Assembly (NCBI GenBank): GCA_947561585.1
Contig: CANNZV010002338.1
Location: 38,828-102,827 of the forward strand
Direction: 5' to 3'
Source of the DNA: Caprella mutica
Taxonomy: Eukaryota; Arthropoda; Malacostraca; Amphipoda; Caprellidae
DNA length: 64,000 bases
Below, piece after piece: positions 45,883 through 57,912 of the stretch. A model generated the notes under the pieces. That model saw nothing but the letters and a program-made list of their open reading frames with translations, ran no database searches and had not been told where the DNA came from. A program made the position numbers and the translations under genes. Position 1 is the stretch's first letter, and the number at the start of each line of letters is the position of its first letter.

Positions 45883-46724
45883 ATTCAATTTTATAGCACT
45901 ATTTATATTCTATATATTTTTGTATATAATAAGTAACGTACTTTGTGTTCTTTCATTTTATATTGCAGTTTATATAGAAAAATACATCTAGGCAAAATTT
46001 TAGTTCCATTTATAGTTTAACAATGTAATAGACTTTAATAAAAAATTTTTTTTTTTTTAAAAGACAATATTTTTCCATTAAAAACAAAAATTTTAATATA
46101 ATGATTAATGAACCACAGAGTTTATTGGATTTTTTTATGTTACGTGTATGTTTTTAAAACTTTTCATAAATTCTTTTTATTGTTGTGACTTACTGTACTT
46201 TACATGCAATAACTGTATTGTTATTATAGAAAGAAATTTAATAACAACATTTAGTGAAATTCATTTAGTATTTTACAATTATTATTAGATTGAAATCATA
46301 TTAAAACTAATGATTTTCAAACAAACTCAATAATTAAGAATTTAATGCAATTGAATTCCGATTGAAAAATAAATATTCAAATAATTCATTAATCACTCTA
46401 AAATTAATACAAATACATAATTTTACTCAGATAATCATATTTTGAACATTACTTTAATATCAATCAATTATCTTAAATTTAAGCCTATACCAAAAACGTA
46501 TTATTTACTAAGCTAATCATAGTTTCATTATTATTATCGTCATTTATTTTCATTCATTAAATTCATTCTCAGTGCTTCATCATTATATTACCTGTAGTTT
46601 TACTGCACTAATGAATGAGCTCATCCATCAGTTTTACCTGATCTATCTTCATTAAAATTATCCCTGATATTCCACATACAGTTTTACCCTCTATTTTGCA
46701 ATAAACTGAGAGTGATTAGTTGGT
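45883..46724. other. AT-rich spacer, no gene seen
   Basis: Contains the poly-T plus AAAAGACAATATTTTTCC motif (about 46040-46085) that also interrupts the element at 11929-12246, perhaps a small dispersed repeat. Confidence 0.5.
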
Positions 46725-46857
46725 GAGGTAAGTTCCGAGTTATCGAGCAGTTCCATATTTTCGGTCACGTAAGAAAAAATAACTTTTTTTAATTAAGTAA
46801 TCATTGTTTTACGTGAACGATAATATAAAACTGTCCAATAACTCAGAAATTACCCTA
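46725..46857. mobile_element. Palindromic MITE, coreless short form
   Basis: GAGGTAAGTTCCGAGTTATC and TTTCGGTCACGTAAGAAAAA at the left; TTTTACGTGAACGATAATAT, CCAATAACTCAGAAATTACC at the right. Neither the GGTATC nor the TTAGATAGCACTG core is present. Confidence 0.85.
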
Positions 46858-47673
46858 GATATGATGCATAATGGAGTAAACGAGTCGTGAATATATTTTA
46901 AGAGTCGTGAATATATTTTTTTTTTAGAAATTATTTTTCCATTAAAAATCAAGTGTGTTTAATTAGTTTGATTAATTTCAAGAACTGAACAGTGGGTGGG
47001 GTAACAAAACAGTCAGTCTGTATTTTGAATTTGACTCAGTCTTATCAGTCATATAGGATAAAGGATCTATCCATCACTCAGACCTTGTACGTATCTTTAA
47101 TTTCATTTATTCAAGCACTAATTTCTATGCATGTAAATGATCAATCTACCCTTTACTCAATAAAGTTAGATATATCTTTTTACTTATGTTTTCCCTTCAT
47201 ATCGAGTGTTCACAGATTTAAAGCCTTGTTCTTACCGAACTATTTATTTAAACAGGCTTTAAATGCATGAGTTTTTTTCAAATTAAAGTACTTTTAGAAC
47301 TGTATATAGTGTTGGAACAGACTGTAATCCTTTAGTATATAACCACCATTGATATATTACTGACACAATAAATGTTAAAAATTCAAAATAACTCAATTTT
47401 CCAAAATATATCTTCAAATAAAAAATGTTGGAATGATACAAAATAAAATAGTATCTTTTCAAAATAAATTACTTCAAAACTCTAAAAAAACAATTTCTAC
47501 TGCTAAATCGATTCTGTCGAATTTCACAGTTTTTAGTGTACGAATCGTTTTGTGCGCTTCCTTTTACCTACCTATGAGCTTCTATTCTATAGTCCTCCCT
47601 CCCACTAGTCATCCATTTCTGCTATTCATAATCATAAATCTGTAATAAATATATTACGGATTTTATTGAAACT
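46858..47673. other. No gene seen
   Basis: Frames at 46992-47270 (92 codons) and 47433-47645 (70 codons) are AT-rich, have no domain and lie between repeats. Confidence 0.45.
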
Positions 47674-47968
47674 CTAGTGTACTTACTCGGTAAAAATAAC
47701 GGGTCTTCAATTGTAATTTATTACCCGTTGTTCGGTTATTTTTATAGAATTGAAATAAAGTAAAATCTATTTATCTGTATAATCTAATACCATATTTAAT
47801 AGATGAAATTCATATATAGTAATTGAATTAACTGAAACGAATTTAAATTTCACATCAATATATTCCCGTGCGTATCATAGTTACCTTCTTCAGGTTTAAT
47901 ACCCGCCGATTGAAAGCGGACAACAAACAGATAAATATATAAACACACGAGGGAAATTATAGTATAGA
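47674..47968 (-). mobile_element. Non-autonomous Helitron, copy 2
   Basis: On the minus strand it begins TCTATACTATAATTTCCC, contains CGGGTATTAAACCTGAAG and ATGATACGCACGGGAATAT, and ends with ACACTAG. Two possible 3' hairpin arms (AACGGG / CCCGTT and ACCGAACAACGGGT) are present; the hairpin is longer and less regular than in the 57913 copy. Confidence 0.87.
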
Positions 47969-48154
47969 CTATAGATTATACACTATATTATTGAATTCTT
48001 AACTACCTCTTTATACAGATTAAGTTTAAGATTAAGAGGATCGAATTCAGTATCCGACAGAATTGGAAAATGGTTTCCTGAAATTGTATTTCATGCGTAT
48101 TTCTCGTCTGAAATACGTTGAAGAAATTATAATATCCCACCATCTATAAATTTA

Positions 48155-48475
48155 TCTATACTTATAATAAGAGCCGCGTCCGTCCGTCCGTCCGTGTGTC
48201 ACAAAATGTGTCGAACAGTCATTCTATCAACAGCGCTTCATAAAGTTGGTGTAAATAAGAGAAAATCAAAGAAACAGTAATAGAAAAGAAAAACTGATAA
48301 TTTGCTGCAGTATCATGACTACGGGCTACAATAAAACTGACACTAATTATTTAAAAAAAAAATTTATATTTTGGCTTTTGAGATATTTTTCTTTTCTTTA
48401 ATCAGAATATGTGTATCCTTAATACATACTTGCATTCAAATATAATTTAGATTCAATAACAGGTACTGTACTAGT
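48155..48475 (+). mobile_element. Helitron-like element, copy B (uninterrupted)
   Basis: TCTATACTTATAATAAGAGC followed by CGCGTCCGTCCGTCCG and GTGTGTCACAAAATG. Internal AACAGCGCTTCATAAAGTTG and AATTTGCTGCAGTATCATGA; ends AGGTACTGTACTAG followed by T. It supplies the uninterrupted form of the 13851-15215 element. TC start and CTAG end fit Helitrons, though the 3' hairpin is only a short GTAC-GTAC pair. Confidence 0.75.
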
Positions 48476-49210
48476 TATTATAATAAAATACTATCCAAAA
48501 TAATTTACCAACTATACAAAATAATCAAGTGATTTTTTAAAAAATAATTATACTGTGAACTAAATAGCCACTTATGGCTATTTAGTGAAAATAGATAAAT
48601 ATTTTCGTGTAGATTCATTCATTGTAATTTCAAAATAGATCGCATTCATAGGTTTGCTAACTTTGTTAATTCAAATTCATCATTTATCTCAAATTTAAAG
48701 ATGGATCAGAGCAGTTAACATTCACATTTAACTTTGGAAAAACAATGCTGACAAGTTTGTACCAGTGCAAATGAGAAGAACTCCCCAGCGTCCGTCCATT
48801 TGGCACTTCTCACCACCCATTTAATTGTCGCGGTGTAATAAATCGAGTTCCACCCCGGTAAAACCTCAAATTGTTTTACCGGGCAAGCAGATGATGGATT
48901 GCTCCTGTCACTCATAATATGCGGACTGGATCTGGTGAAAAGGTTTACACGGGCCCTGACGTCTGCATAGACAGATAGACTAATGAATCGGACAGACAGA
49001 CGGTGAGAAACAGTTTGGAAATACATGACGGTTACCTAAATGCTTTGGCGCAGTAACAACTCCAGAAGATCTTCTAAATCTGCCACATTGATTCCCTGTA
49101 TGTTTCTTTGCAGTGCTGAAAATTAGCCGCAGAATTAAAGTTAGGGAAACTATTACCAAGTTTGGCCGAATAAGAGCTGTGGACGAAGTAGTTTTTGTTG
49201 TTCAGATTCT
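48476..49210. other. No gene called; low-repeat island at about 48700-49080
   Basis: A 103-codon minus-strand frame (48715-49026) lies in the island. Its sequence (several Cys in the last 15 residues; no known motif) is not recognised, and no splice or promoter context is seen. It is among the longest non-repeat frames here and could equally be chance in GC-richer DNA. Confidence 0.35.
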
Positions 49211-50189
49211 AGAAATTTCTCTCTCTTCGATTCGAGGAGTTTCCTATTAATCAAGTATTTGATTTATTATTCTTTCTCAGATATTATTTAGTTTACTTTG
49301 ATACATCAGGTAATTGCTACATAGAATATGTATTAAAGAAAATTTTATCTATGAGCATTTTTTTCACAGTTTGCTCATTTCACATTTCCAAAAGAAATAT
49401 TTTCTAATTGTTATGCTTGTAGATAGTTAAATTTCCTACACAACGACAAATTGACATGAATTGAAAATAATGAGAAATTAAAAACTGTGGTTAGTTAAAT
49501 TAACATCATGCAAATAATCTTTCCTTTAACTTCACATAACACACATAATATACAAAACTTACTTCTCAAAATATAACAAAGTTCAATTCTCTTTATGAAT
49601 AAATCATCTACTCATCAAGTTGCGTATAATCTGCATAGTTTAACCATTTCCATGTAGGAAAATAGTCTCGATCCTTTCCGTCGATCCAACGCCTGTTTTG
49701 AAAATCTAATTTGGGTTAGATGGACTCTAAACAAAAGATCTTAGATCTCACTCAGGCAAAGTGAAAAGAAAATTAGTGACCAATTACTCTTTGTAACTTT
49801 TATCTACCTAATAGAAGCGTATGATTAGATACTCCATCTTCAAACCTTATTCAAATTATGAAGTGCAAAAGAATTAACGCGCACTCATCTAAGAAAAGCA
49901 TATTTTGTAAATTTAAATGGATAACACTTTGAAAATTAAATTGGATATTCTCGTAGGATATAATTTGATGTTTTAACAAGTTAAGTACGTTTAGGTACAC
50001 ATATGTACTACTATTTATAATACTTATGGGACAAATACATACCACAGTCAAAATTCTAAACCCGAATTAAATTATGATAATGTGGTTTACAATTATACCA
50101 CTGTTTTTATTATAAAGACGATATTAATAAATCATCTCGCTATCATGGAGCATGTGATACAGAACCAAAAACCTAAAACTTGTAATTTT
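49211..50189. other. AT-rich spacer, no gene seen
   Basis: No coding or element signal recognised; a 66-codon frame at 49851-50051 is unsupported. Confidence 0.5.
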
Positions 50190-51420
50190 GGAAACGTCAG
50201 TTAGGGTAGACTTCGTTTTGAGCAAACGTAGTCAACATGTTAAAACTAGTGTATAAAATTAGCTTTATTTTGATATGGATGTTCAAAATTGTGTGCGGTG
50301 AAAGAGATACACCGACGACATGAGAGTTGATCTGACTTTTTAGTGACCACCTGCTGCCGGGCCGCCATTGGAGAATCCATAAAAAGGGCTTAATACCCCG
50401 TCTGCCGAATAACAGTCGCATCGTTTGCGCTGCATTACGTGCCACTTTAGGCTATCTTGGCAGGTGTTTACGAGGACATTAGTCTGATGTGTCATATGGA
50501 GTGGAAGAAAAAGATCATCCCGCCCGCGCCATTTAAGAACTGATGAAATCTGTGAGGCAGACTACAATGAAGTGAACTCTTTTAATTTCAAGGGAATGAT
50601 AATGTCACTGTTCTTAATTTTAATGGATTGATATTTAACTATCAAAAGCTTCGAACTGAATCTTTAGTAATGAAATACATTAATTGATGTCATAGAGTAA
50701 ATTTAAGAAAACCGATTTTAATGACAAATCTATACTAACCTAATTCTGAGATGTACTACACAAATTCAAATCTATAAAAGATGAATTTAATGAAATACAA
50801 TGTTTGATATCAAACTATATAATGAATAAAACTTTATTATATTTACAGATTAATAAATTTATCCCATTTTTGAAACATTGAATCATTTTATTGAACTATA
50901 AAAAGAATCAAAAAAATATGAACAGTATAAACTCATAGACGAGCAAGCCTATGAGCGTATCATGAAACAATTAACGAGTTCAAGCTCATAGTAAGTATTA
51001 AATACTTTTCGGGCGAGTCCGAATTCTTGAAATCCTTCCATCTGGGCCATTGCTCGGTTTGAATAAGAACATAAAGAGACCCTGTGGTAGCTCAATATTT
51101 TTCCAAGTCAGCGCCATGTTATCGATGAAAACTTCTCTGCCAAAAATGTACGGATAAACTTGGTTGGAGTTTGCTCATGCTTGTTTTAAAGGAGAGGAAA
51201 ACAAACACTTTTGGAATCTGTGTTTGGCTTCGCACCCAATGTCTAACGGCGAAATTTACCTCGGCTAATTGGTTAATTTTTGAAAGAAAAAATGTCCTCG
51301 TCCGCGAGAAGGTTGAGAGTTTGGAAAACAAAAGAGCGTCGCCAAGATTCGCACATTTTGGTCGCACGAATCTATTGAGAGTGAATAAAAATTGGGAACT
51401 TTAGTGAGCCTATTTTTAAC
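50190..51420. other. No gene called; low-repeat islands at about 50200-50560 and 51000-51420
   Basis: Two balanced-composition stretches separated by AT-rich DNA. The frames 50197-50445 (minus) and 51119-51367 / 51171-51404 (opposite strands of the same DNA) carry no recognised domain. Repeat-free islands of this kind may be conserved non-coding elements. Confidence 0.4.
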
Positions 51421-51759
51421 TGGATTTGATTATTCTTGAAGAAGAATTTGAACATACAAGATGGAGAAATAATATTTCATTTGAATAAAAATAAAATAAT
51501 TCGTGATTTCACTAAAATTTGTTTTTTGGAGAAATCACGAAAAATGGATTACGAGTTGGTGGAAAATCTTTTTACATTACATACAATTATCTGAAACTTA
51601 AATCTGTATAGAAATTGATGTGAGGCTACAAAATTACACTTTTTCATTATTTGCTTCCTATGTTCACATTTTTTTTGATAGATTCATAGCTGTAAGTACC
51701 TAATTGAATTTAAAAGAATTTGTCATTAACAAAAGCATCATTAATATCTATTTTCCAAC
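51421..51759. other. AT-rich spacer, no gene seen
   Basis: No structure recognised. Confidence 0.5.
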
Positions 51760-52230
51760 TGTTTATAATGATAAAACGACTATAATGAAAAATGAATAAT
51801 ATCTATAAAATGATTAAAATGATGAAGTGATTATAATGATATAACGACTATAATTATAAAACTATTTGATGATAATTACTGTTATAATGATAAATGCTAT
51901 TCTAATGATAAAATTATTATATTTATAAAACTTTATAATGATGAAGTGTTTATTAGTATTAGGCGATTATGTGACAAAACAATTATAATGATGGAGTATT
52001 ATAATGATGATTAATGATAAAAGAAACCAGCTCATCTTTCGTGGGGCTAAAGTCATAATTAATTTATCATTATAATCGGTTTATCATTATGATTGTTTTA
52101 TCATTATAATAGTTTTTTCATTATATTTTTTTCATCATTATAATTATTTTTCCATTATGATTTTTCTATCATCATGATATTTTTATCATTACAGTTGTTC
52201 TATTTATAAATAGTTTTATCATTATAATCA
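51760..52230. repeat. Two opposed degenerate ATAATGATAAA arrays
   Basis: 51760-52020 repeats TATAATGATAAAACGACTAT-like units. 52055-52230 repeats the reverse-complement sense (TTTATCATTATAATAG). A 35-bp GC-richer spacer (AACCAGCTCATCTTTCGTGG) separates them. Together they form a large imperfect inverted repeat resembling the elements with tandem-array ends, in decayed form. Confidence 0.8.
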
Positions 52231-53259
52231 GATGAACGGATTTATTACGTAGTATACAATTGCATGAAATCACAATCAATTTACAGTTTCTCCTTCAATC
52301 TTTGGGCTATGGTTCGCTATTTAAGTTCTTCCGAATGTGAAAAAAGTAGAAAGTGATGCGGAATCTTATCTCCTGACTCTGATATTGGAAGAAGGGGTTT
52401 TATTCTGAGAATTCTAGAGATATGCAAAGATTAAGATAACGTAGAGTACGATTTGGTGTTTACTTTAGCTTGTGAAAGTTGGACTACTTCTTGTGAAAGA
52501 TGTTGGATTAAATGTTAAAAATTCTTTATTTTCACACAGTATGAAATTGTAATCCCAAGGTAGCAAAATATCTTGGAAAAACAGGCTCCAATACTATAAC
52601 ATATTATTTTGTTTACTAAATATTCTTTAGCCCTCTTTTCCTAGGGAGACATATGAGTCCCCTTTCAGATAATGTACTTTGCAGTTTTCTTTTTGTAAGA
52701 ACACATACATTGCATATTGTTTTTAAATGCTAAGGTTTTTAGGTTTTTGCCTAATTTATCACAAGAATATCACCAAAACTCTCGTTTTTTTCACACTCAA
52801 ATACTTTTAGGGCATAAATGGTCAATATAATAATGTACAATAAACCTTTCTCTTAATGTAAACTAACACGATTTTAAATTAAATTAATTACCACAACCAA
52901 ATTATTTCACAGCACCTCAATTGTTGAAGATTTAAAGATAATATGAAAAATAACACCATCATCAAATACTCAAAGAATGTTAAAGTAAAAAAATATATAT
53001 ATTATTTTAGAAAATTATAAAATTGATTTTTTCTTAAACTGGGAATCTCAAATCATCATTCAAATTCTATTGAAAACCCATTTTTAACGGAAAAGTACAC
53101 TAGTTTAATAATAACACCATTCATCGATTTTCCTCCTCTTTTTCTCTCTCTTCTAATTCCGATAAAAATTCTCGTCACACTCGAGATAATCTGACCCAGA
53201 TCTCCGAAGATCAACACAGATCTTCTAAGATTGTCTCGGTAGATTGACAGTGATCCAGC
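52231..53259. other. No gene seen; solitary Helitron 3' end at 53075-53103
   Basis: AAAACCCATTTTTAACGG, AAAAGTACACTAG at 53075-53103 matches the last 30 bp of the Helitrons at 31409 and 57913, but no upstream Helitron sequence is present. Around 52640-52700, GACATATGAGTCCCCTTTC resembles GACATATAAGTCCCCTCTA near 59590. A 75-codon minus-strand frame at 53056-53283 crosses into the next array and is not a gene. Confidence 0.55.
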
Positions 53260-55705
53260 GTGATCATCTTCGTGTATTTTCATTGTATTCTACCGTGATC
53301 GTCTTAGTGTATTCCCATTGTATTCTAGCGTGATCGTCATCGTGTATTTTCGCTGTACTCTAGCGTGATCATCTTCGTGTATTTGCATTGTATTCTATCG
53401 TGATCGTCATTGTGTATTTTCATTGTATTCTATCGTGATCGTCTTAGTGTATTTTCATTGTATTCTAACGTGATTATCTTCGTGTATTTTCATTGTATTC
53501 TAGCGTGATCTTCTTCGTGTCTTTTCATTGTATTCTATCGTGATCGTCTTCGTGTATTTTCACTGTATTCTAGCGTGATCGTCTTCGTGTATTTTCACTG
53601 TATTCTTGCGTGATCGTCATCGTGTATTTTACCTGTATTCTAGCGTGATCATCTTCGTGTATTCCCATTGTATTCTAGCGTGATCGTCATCGTGTATTTT
53701 CACTGTATTCTAGCGTGATCATCTTCGTGTATTTGCATTGTATTCTAGCGTGATCGTCATTGTGTATTTTCATTGTATTCTAGCGTGATCGTCTTAGTGT
53801 ATTTTCACTGTATTCTAGCGTGATCATCTTCGTGTATTTTCATTGTATTCTAGCGTGATCTTCTTCGTGCCTTTTCATTGTATCCTAGCGTGATCGTCTT
53901 AATGTATTTTCATTGTATTCTAGCGTGATTATCTTCGTGTATTTTCACTGTATTCTAGCGTGATCATCTTCGTGTATTTTCATTGTATTCTAGCGTGATC
54001 ATCATTGTGTCTTTTCATTGTATTCTAGCGTGATTTTCTTCGTGTAGTTTCATTGTATTCTAGCGTGATCATCTTCGTGTATTTTCATTGTATTCTAGCG
54101 TGATCTTCTTCGTGTTTTTTCACTGTATTCTAGCGTGATCATCATTGTGTATTTTCATTGTATTCTAGCGTGATCTTCTTCGTGCCTTTTCATTGTATTC
54201 TAGCGTGATCTTCTTCGTGCCTTTTCATTGTATTCTAGCGTGATCGTCATCGTGTCTTTTCATTGTATTCTAGCGTGATCGTCATCGTTTATTTTCACTG
54301 TATTCTAGCGTGATCATCTTCATGTATTTTCATTGTATTCTAGCGTGATCTTCTTCATGTTTTTTCACTGTATTCTAGCGTGATCGTCATTGTGTATTTT
54401 CATTGTATTCTAGCGTGATCTTCTTCGTGCCTTTTCATTGTATTCTAGCGTGATCTTCTTCGTGCCTTTTCATTGTATTCTAGCGTGATCGTCATCGTGT
54501 CTTTTCATCGTATTCTAGCGTGATCTTCTTCGTGTATTTTCATTGTATTCTAGCGTGATCGTCATTGTGCATTTTCATTGTATTCTAGCGTGAGCGTCTT
54601 CGTGTATTTTCATTGTATTCTAGCGTGATCTTCTTCGTGTTTTTTCACTGTATTCTAGCATGATCGTCATTGTGTATTTTCATTGTATTCTAGCGTGATC
54701 TTCTTCGTGCCTTTTCATTGTATTCTAGCGTGATCTTCTTCGTGCCTTTTCATTGTATTCTAGCGTGATCGTCATCGTGTCTTTTCATTGTATTCTAGCG
54801 TGATCTTCTTCGTGTATTTTCATTGTATTCTAGCGTGATCGTCATTGTGCATTTTCATTGTATTCTAGCGTGAGCGTCTTTGTGTATTTTCATTGTATTC
54901 TAGCGTGATCTTCTTCGTGTTTTTTCACTGTATTCTAGCGTGATCGTCATTGTGTATTTTCATTGTATTCTAGCGTGATCTTCTTCGAGTATTTCCATTG
55001 TATTCTAGCGTGATCGTCATTGTGCATTTTCATTGTATTCTAGCGTGAGCGTCTTGGTGTATTTTCATTGTATTCTAGCGTGATCGTCATCGTGTCTTTT
55101 CATTGTATTCTAGCGTGATCTTCTTCGTGTATTTTCATTGTATTCTAGCGTGATCGTCATTGTGCATTTTCATTGTATTCTAGCGTGAGCGTCTTCATGT
55201 ATTTTCAATGTATTCTAGCGTGATCTTCTTCGTGTTTTTTCACTGTATTCTAGCGTGATCGTCATTGTGTATTTTCATTGTATTCTAGCGTGATCTTCTT
55301 CGAGTATTTCCATTGTATTCTAGCGTGATCGTCATTGTGCATTTTCATTGTATTCTAGCGTGATCGTCATCGTGTCTTTTCATTGTATTCTAGCGTGATC
55401 GTCATCGTGTCTTTTCATTGTATTCTAGCGTGATCTTCTTCGTGTCTTTTCATTGTATCCTAGCGTGATCTTCTTCGTGTCTTTTCATTGTATTCTAGCG
55501 TGATCTTCTTCGTGTCTTTTCATTGTATTCTAGCGTGATCTTCTTCGTGTCTTTTCATTGTATTCTAGCGTGATCTTCTTCGTGTCTTTTCATTGTATTC
55601 TAGCGTGATCTTCTTCGTGTCTTTTCATTGTATTCTAGCGTGATCTTCTTCGTGTCTTTTCATTGTATTCTAGTGTGATCTTCTTCGTGTCTTTTCATTG
55701 TATCC
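53260..55705 (+). repeat. 35-bp satellite array with higher-order repeats (about 70 copies)
   Basis: Monomer TCATTGTATTCTAGCGTGAT, CTTCTTCGTGTCTTT. Variable positions are the ATC/GTC/TTC and TT/AT middle and the TGTATTTT/TGCCTTTT/TGTTTTTT tail. The GTGTTTTTTCACTG variant recurs at about 54111, 54356, 54636, 54916 and 55231, spacings of 7, 8, 8 and 9 monomers, each followed by similar strings of variants. The last eight monomers (about 55420-55700) are nearly identical. Confidence 0.98.
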
Positions 55706-56409
55706 TCACATCTCTCAATTTCAGAGTTTACAAATGATGAAATAAAATAGATTTCCCAGAGGAATTCCATGGTTTGGATTATTGGATCGTCATTGCATTA
55801 TAAATTTAGAGGCGATATTTTATAACTAAAACTTGATATGAAATGAAAGGAAAAATTGCATCACGAAATTGTAATACTCTCACCAGTTTTTCTAGCTATA
55901 TTTATAATCATCAGTATCTTATATAATCTTATTGATTTCTCTATAATTATTTTTATTATTTGTAAATGAAATATCCGTTATCTTCTCCGTAGATTTATTA
56001 TTACTATTAACTGAAATACTTTGAGTCATCTCCGTAGATTTGTTATTATTATTAACTGAAATTCTTTTTTATCATCTACGTAGATTTATCATTATTAGTA
56101 ACTGAAATCTTTGAGTAATCTCCGTAGATTTATTATTATTAATAACTGAAATACTTTGGGTCATCTCCGTAGATTTAATATGGTGATAGGCTATACAGAG
56201 AACTGAAATACCTTGGGTCATCTCAGTAGCTTAATTATTATTAGTATTTAAAATACTTTGGGTCATCTCCGTAGCTTAATTATTATTAGTATTTAAAATA
56301 CTTTGGGTCATCTCCGTTGATTAATTATTATTGTCAACTGAAATACTTTGAGGCATCTCAGCAGATTTATAATTATTATTGAATAAAGTTTACAGGAATT
56401 CTGCACAAT

Positions 56410-57303
56410 TTTTAAAATGAAGGAGAAGGCTAAAAACGAAGTTAAAATTTTCATAGTTTATAAAATCTGACGTTTCGATTCAGTACATGAATCATTATCA
56501 AAGTATGCATCTGTAATGAGTTTAAAAAAGTTATACAAAATTTATTGGAGATAAAAGAAAAGATCAAAAAATTAAAAAGTGAAAGAGAAATGATAAAATG
56601 AAGATAATAAAAAAAACACAATGTATAAAATAAATGATAAAAATCAGCTATCTACAATTAAAAGAGGGAATGAACTATTCTGGAGGTTTAATGAAGGTTT
56701 GCTTTTAAAAATATAAAGAGATTCTAAAATTTTTAAGTCTGAACTTTTTGAGGTAGAGTTTAAAATCTTAAAATTATCTATGGCCCGTCTGATTACGTGG
56801 GCATGACGTCACGTAATCTTTATATGCGGATAGCAGAGCATGCAGGGCGGAGGTATAGAACCAATAATATTTTTGCATCTCCACCTCATTCTTCCATTAG
56901 AGACCATACTGAACAGTGTAATAGTGCAATTTCCATAGATAATTTTAAGATTTTAAACTCTACCTCAAATAGTTCAGACTTAAAAATTTTAGAATCTCTT
57001 TATATTTTTAAAAGCAAACCTTCATTAAACCTCCAGAATAGTTCATTCCCTCTTTTAATTGTAGATAGCTGATTTTTATCATTTTTTTATATTTTTTTTT
57101 TATTATCTTCATTTTATCATTTCTCTTTCACTTTCTAATTTTTTGATCTTTTCTTTTATCTCCAATAAATTTTGTATAACTTTTTTAAACTCATTACAGA
57201 TGCATTCTTTGATAATGATTCATGTACTGAATCGAAACGTCAGATTTTATAAACTATGAAAATTTTAACTTTGTTTTTAGCCTTCTCCTTCATTTTAAAA
57301 TTA
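56410..57303. mobile_element. Penelope-like element: two 3' ends in inverted orientation
   Basis: 56410-56781 is the near-identical reverse complement of 56932-57303 (TTTTAAAATGAAGGAGAAGG opposes CCTTCTCCTTCATTTTAAAA, through to TTATCTATGG / CCATAGATAA). The 150-bp spacer extends the right-hand copy upstream into a GIY-YIG domain. Each arm holds the C-terminal codons of the Penelope protein plus about 230 bp of 3' sequence. Inverted or tandem arrangement of 5'-truncated copies is a known feature of Penelope-like elements. No reverse transcriptase region is present. Few differences separate the arms, so the structure looks young or gene-converted. Confidence 0.85.
56782..57072 (+). pseudogene. 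Truncated GIY-YIG endonuclease end of a Penelope-like protein
   Basis: Ninety-six codons stay open to a TGA at 57070-57072. The order of motifs is that of the C-terminal endonuclease of Penelope-like retroelements: DYVGMTSRNL (the YIG half of GIY-YIG), MRIAEHAG (with the conserved Arg), SIRDHTEQC, LKILESLYI (the conserved Glu) and KPSLN (the terminal Asn). The GIY half and everything upstream, including the reverse transcriptase, are missing, so the product cannot be a full transposition protein. In the intact family this domain nicks target DNA during retrotransposition. The left arm encodes the last 45 or so residues again on the minus strand, with at least one substitution (TSN to TSK in the NSTSN stretch). 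There is no ATG at the natural position; this is a 5'-truncated fragment rather than a gene start. Confidence 0.85.
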
Positions 57304-57430
57304 TAATTATTAATATTATTAACTGAAATTCTTTGAGGCATCTCCGTAGATTTATTATTATTATTAATTGAAATACTTTGAGAGTTATCCGTAGATTTAT
57401 TATTGTTAGTAACTGAAATATTATTTGTCC

Positions 57431-57912
57431 TTTACATTGACTAATTACTAATTAACTATAAATACTGAATTACTGGATATTTTCTTCTCAATTTTTTATC
57501 ATTATTAACTAATATATTGGTAGTATTTTGCAGAAATTGAATAATATCACTAACTGAAATATACTAATATAAATAATATTCTTTTTATAAATGTAATGGT
57601 TGATAATGAAAATATTAAATTCTTAATGTAGTATGCACAATTTAATAATTGAACTCAATTTACAAATGAGTGTTCCATACAAATGCTATATCTGTTCATA
57701 ACCGAAATATTTGATGAATATCATTTCAACTAGAACCACACACAATTTGCCCTAAAATAGAAATAGAAGATTTTTTTTTATTATTATTCTGTTTTCAATT
57801 AAAAAATAATGTACCATTAAAAAAATCAAAGGAAAACATATATGGAATAATTGTTGTTGTTAGAACAAATATATTCTTTTGTTCAAATATTTCAAGTTAA
57901 ATTAGAACTATA
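57431..57912. other. AT-rich spacer, no gene seen
   Basis: Degenerate continuation of TAACTGAAATA words until about 57560, then unstructured AT-rich DNA. Confidence 0.5.

Larger units (their letters stand above)
55975..57430 (+). repeat. 45-bp tandem array split by a Penelope insertion
   Basis: Units CTCCGTAGATTTATTATTAT, TAACTGAAATACTTTGAGTC at 55975-56385 (about 9 copies) resume at 57305-57430 (about 3 copies). The interruption is the Penelope structure at 56410-57303. Confidence 0.92.

Noticed and set aside
48715..49026. 103-codon minus-strand frame as a gene
   Set aside because: Balanced composition makes it worth checking, but no motif, splice site or second copy supports coding. It is kept only as part of an island.
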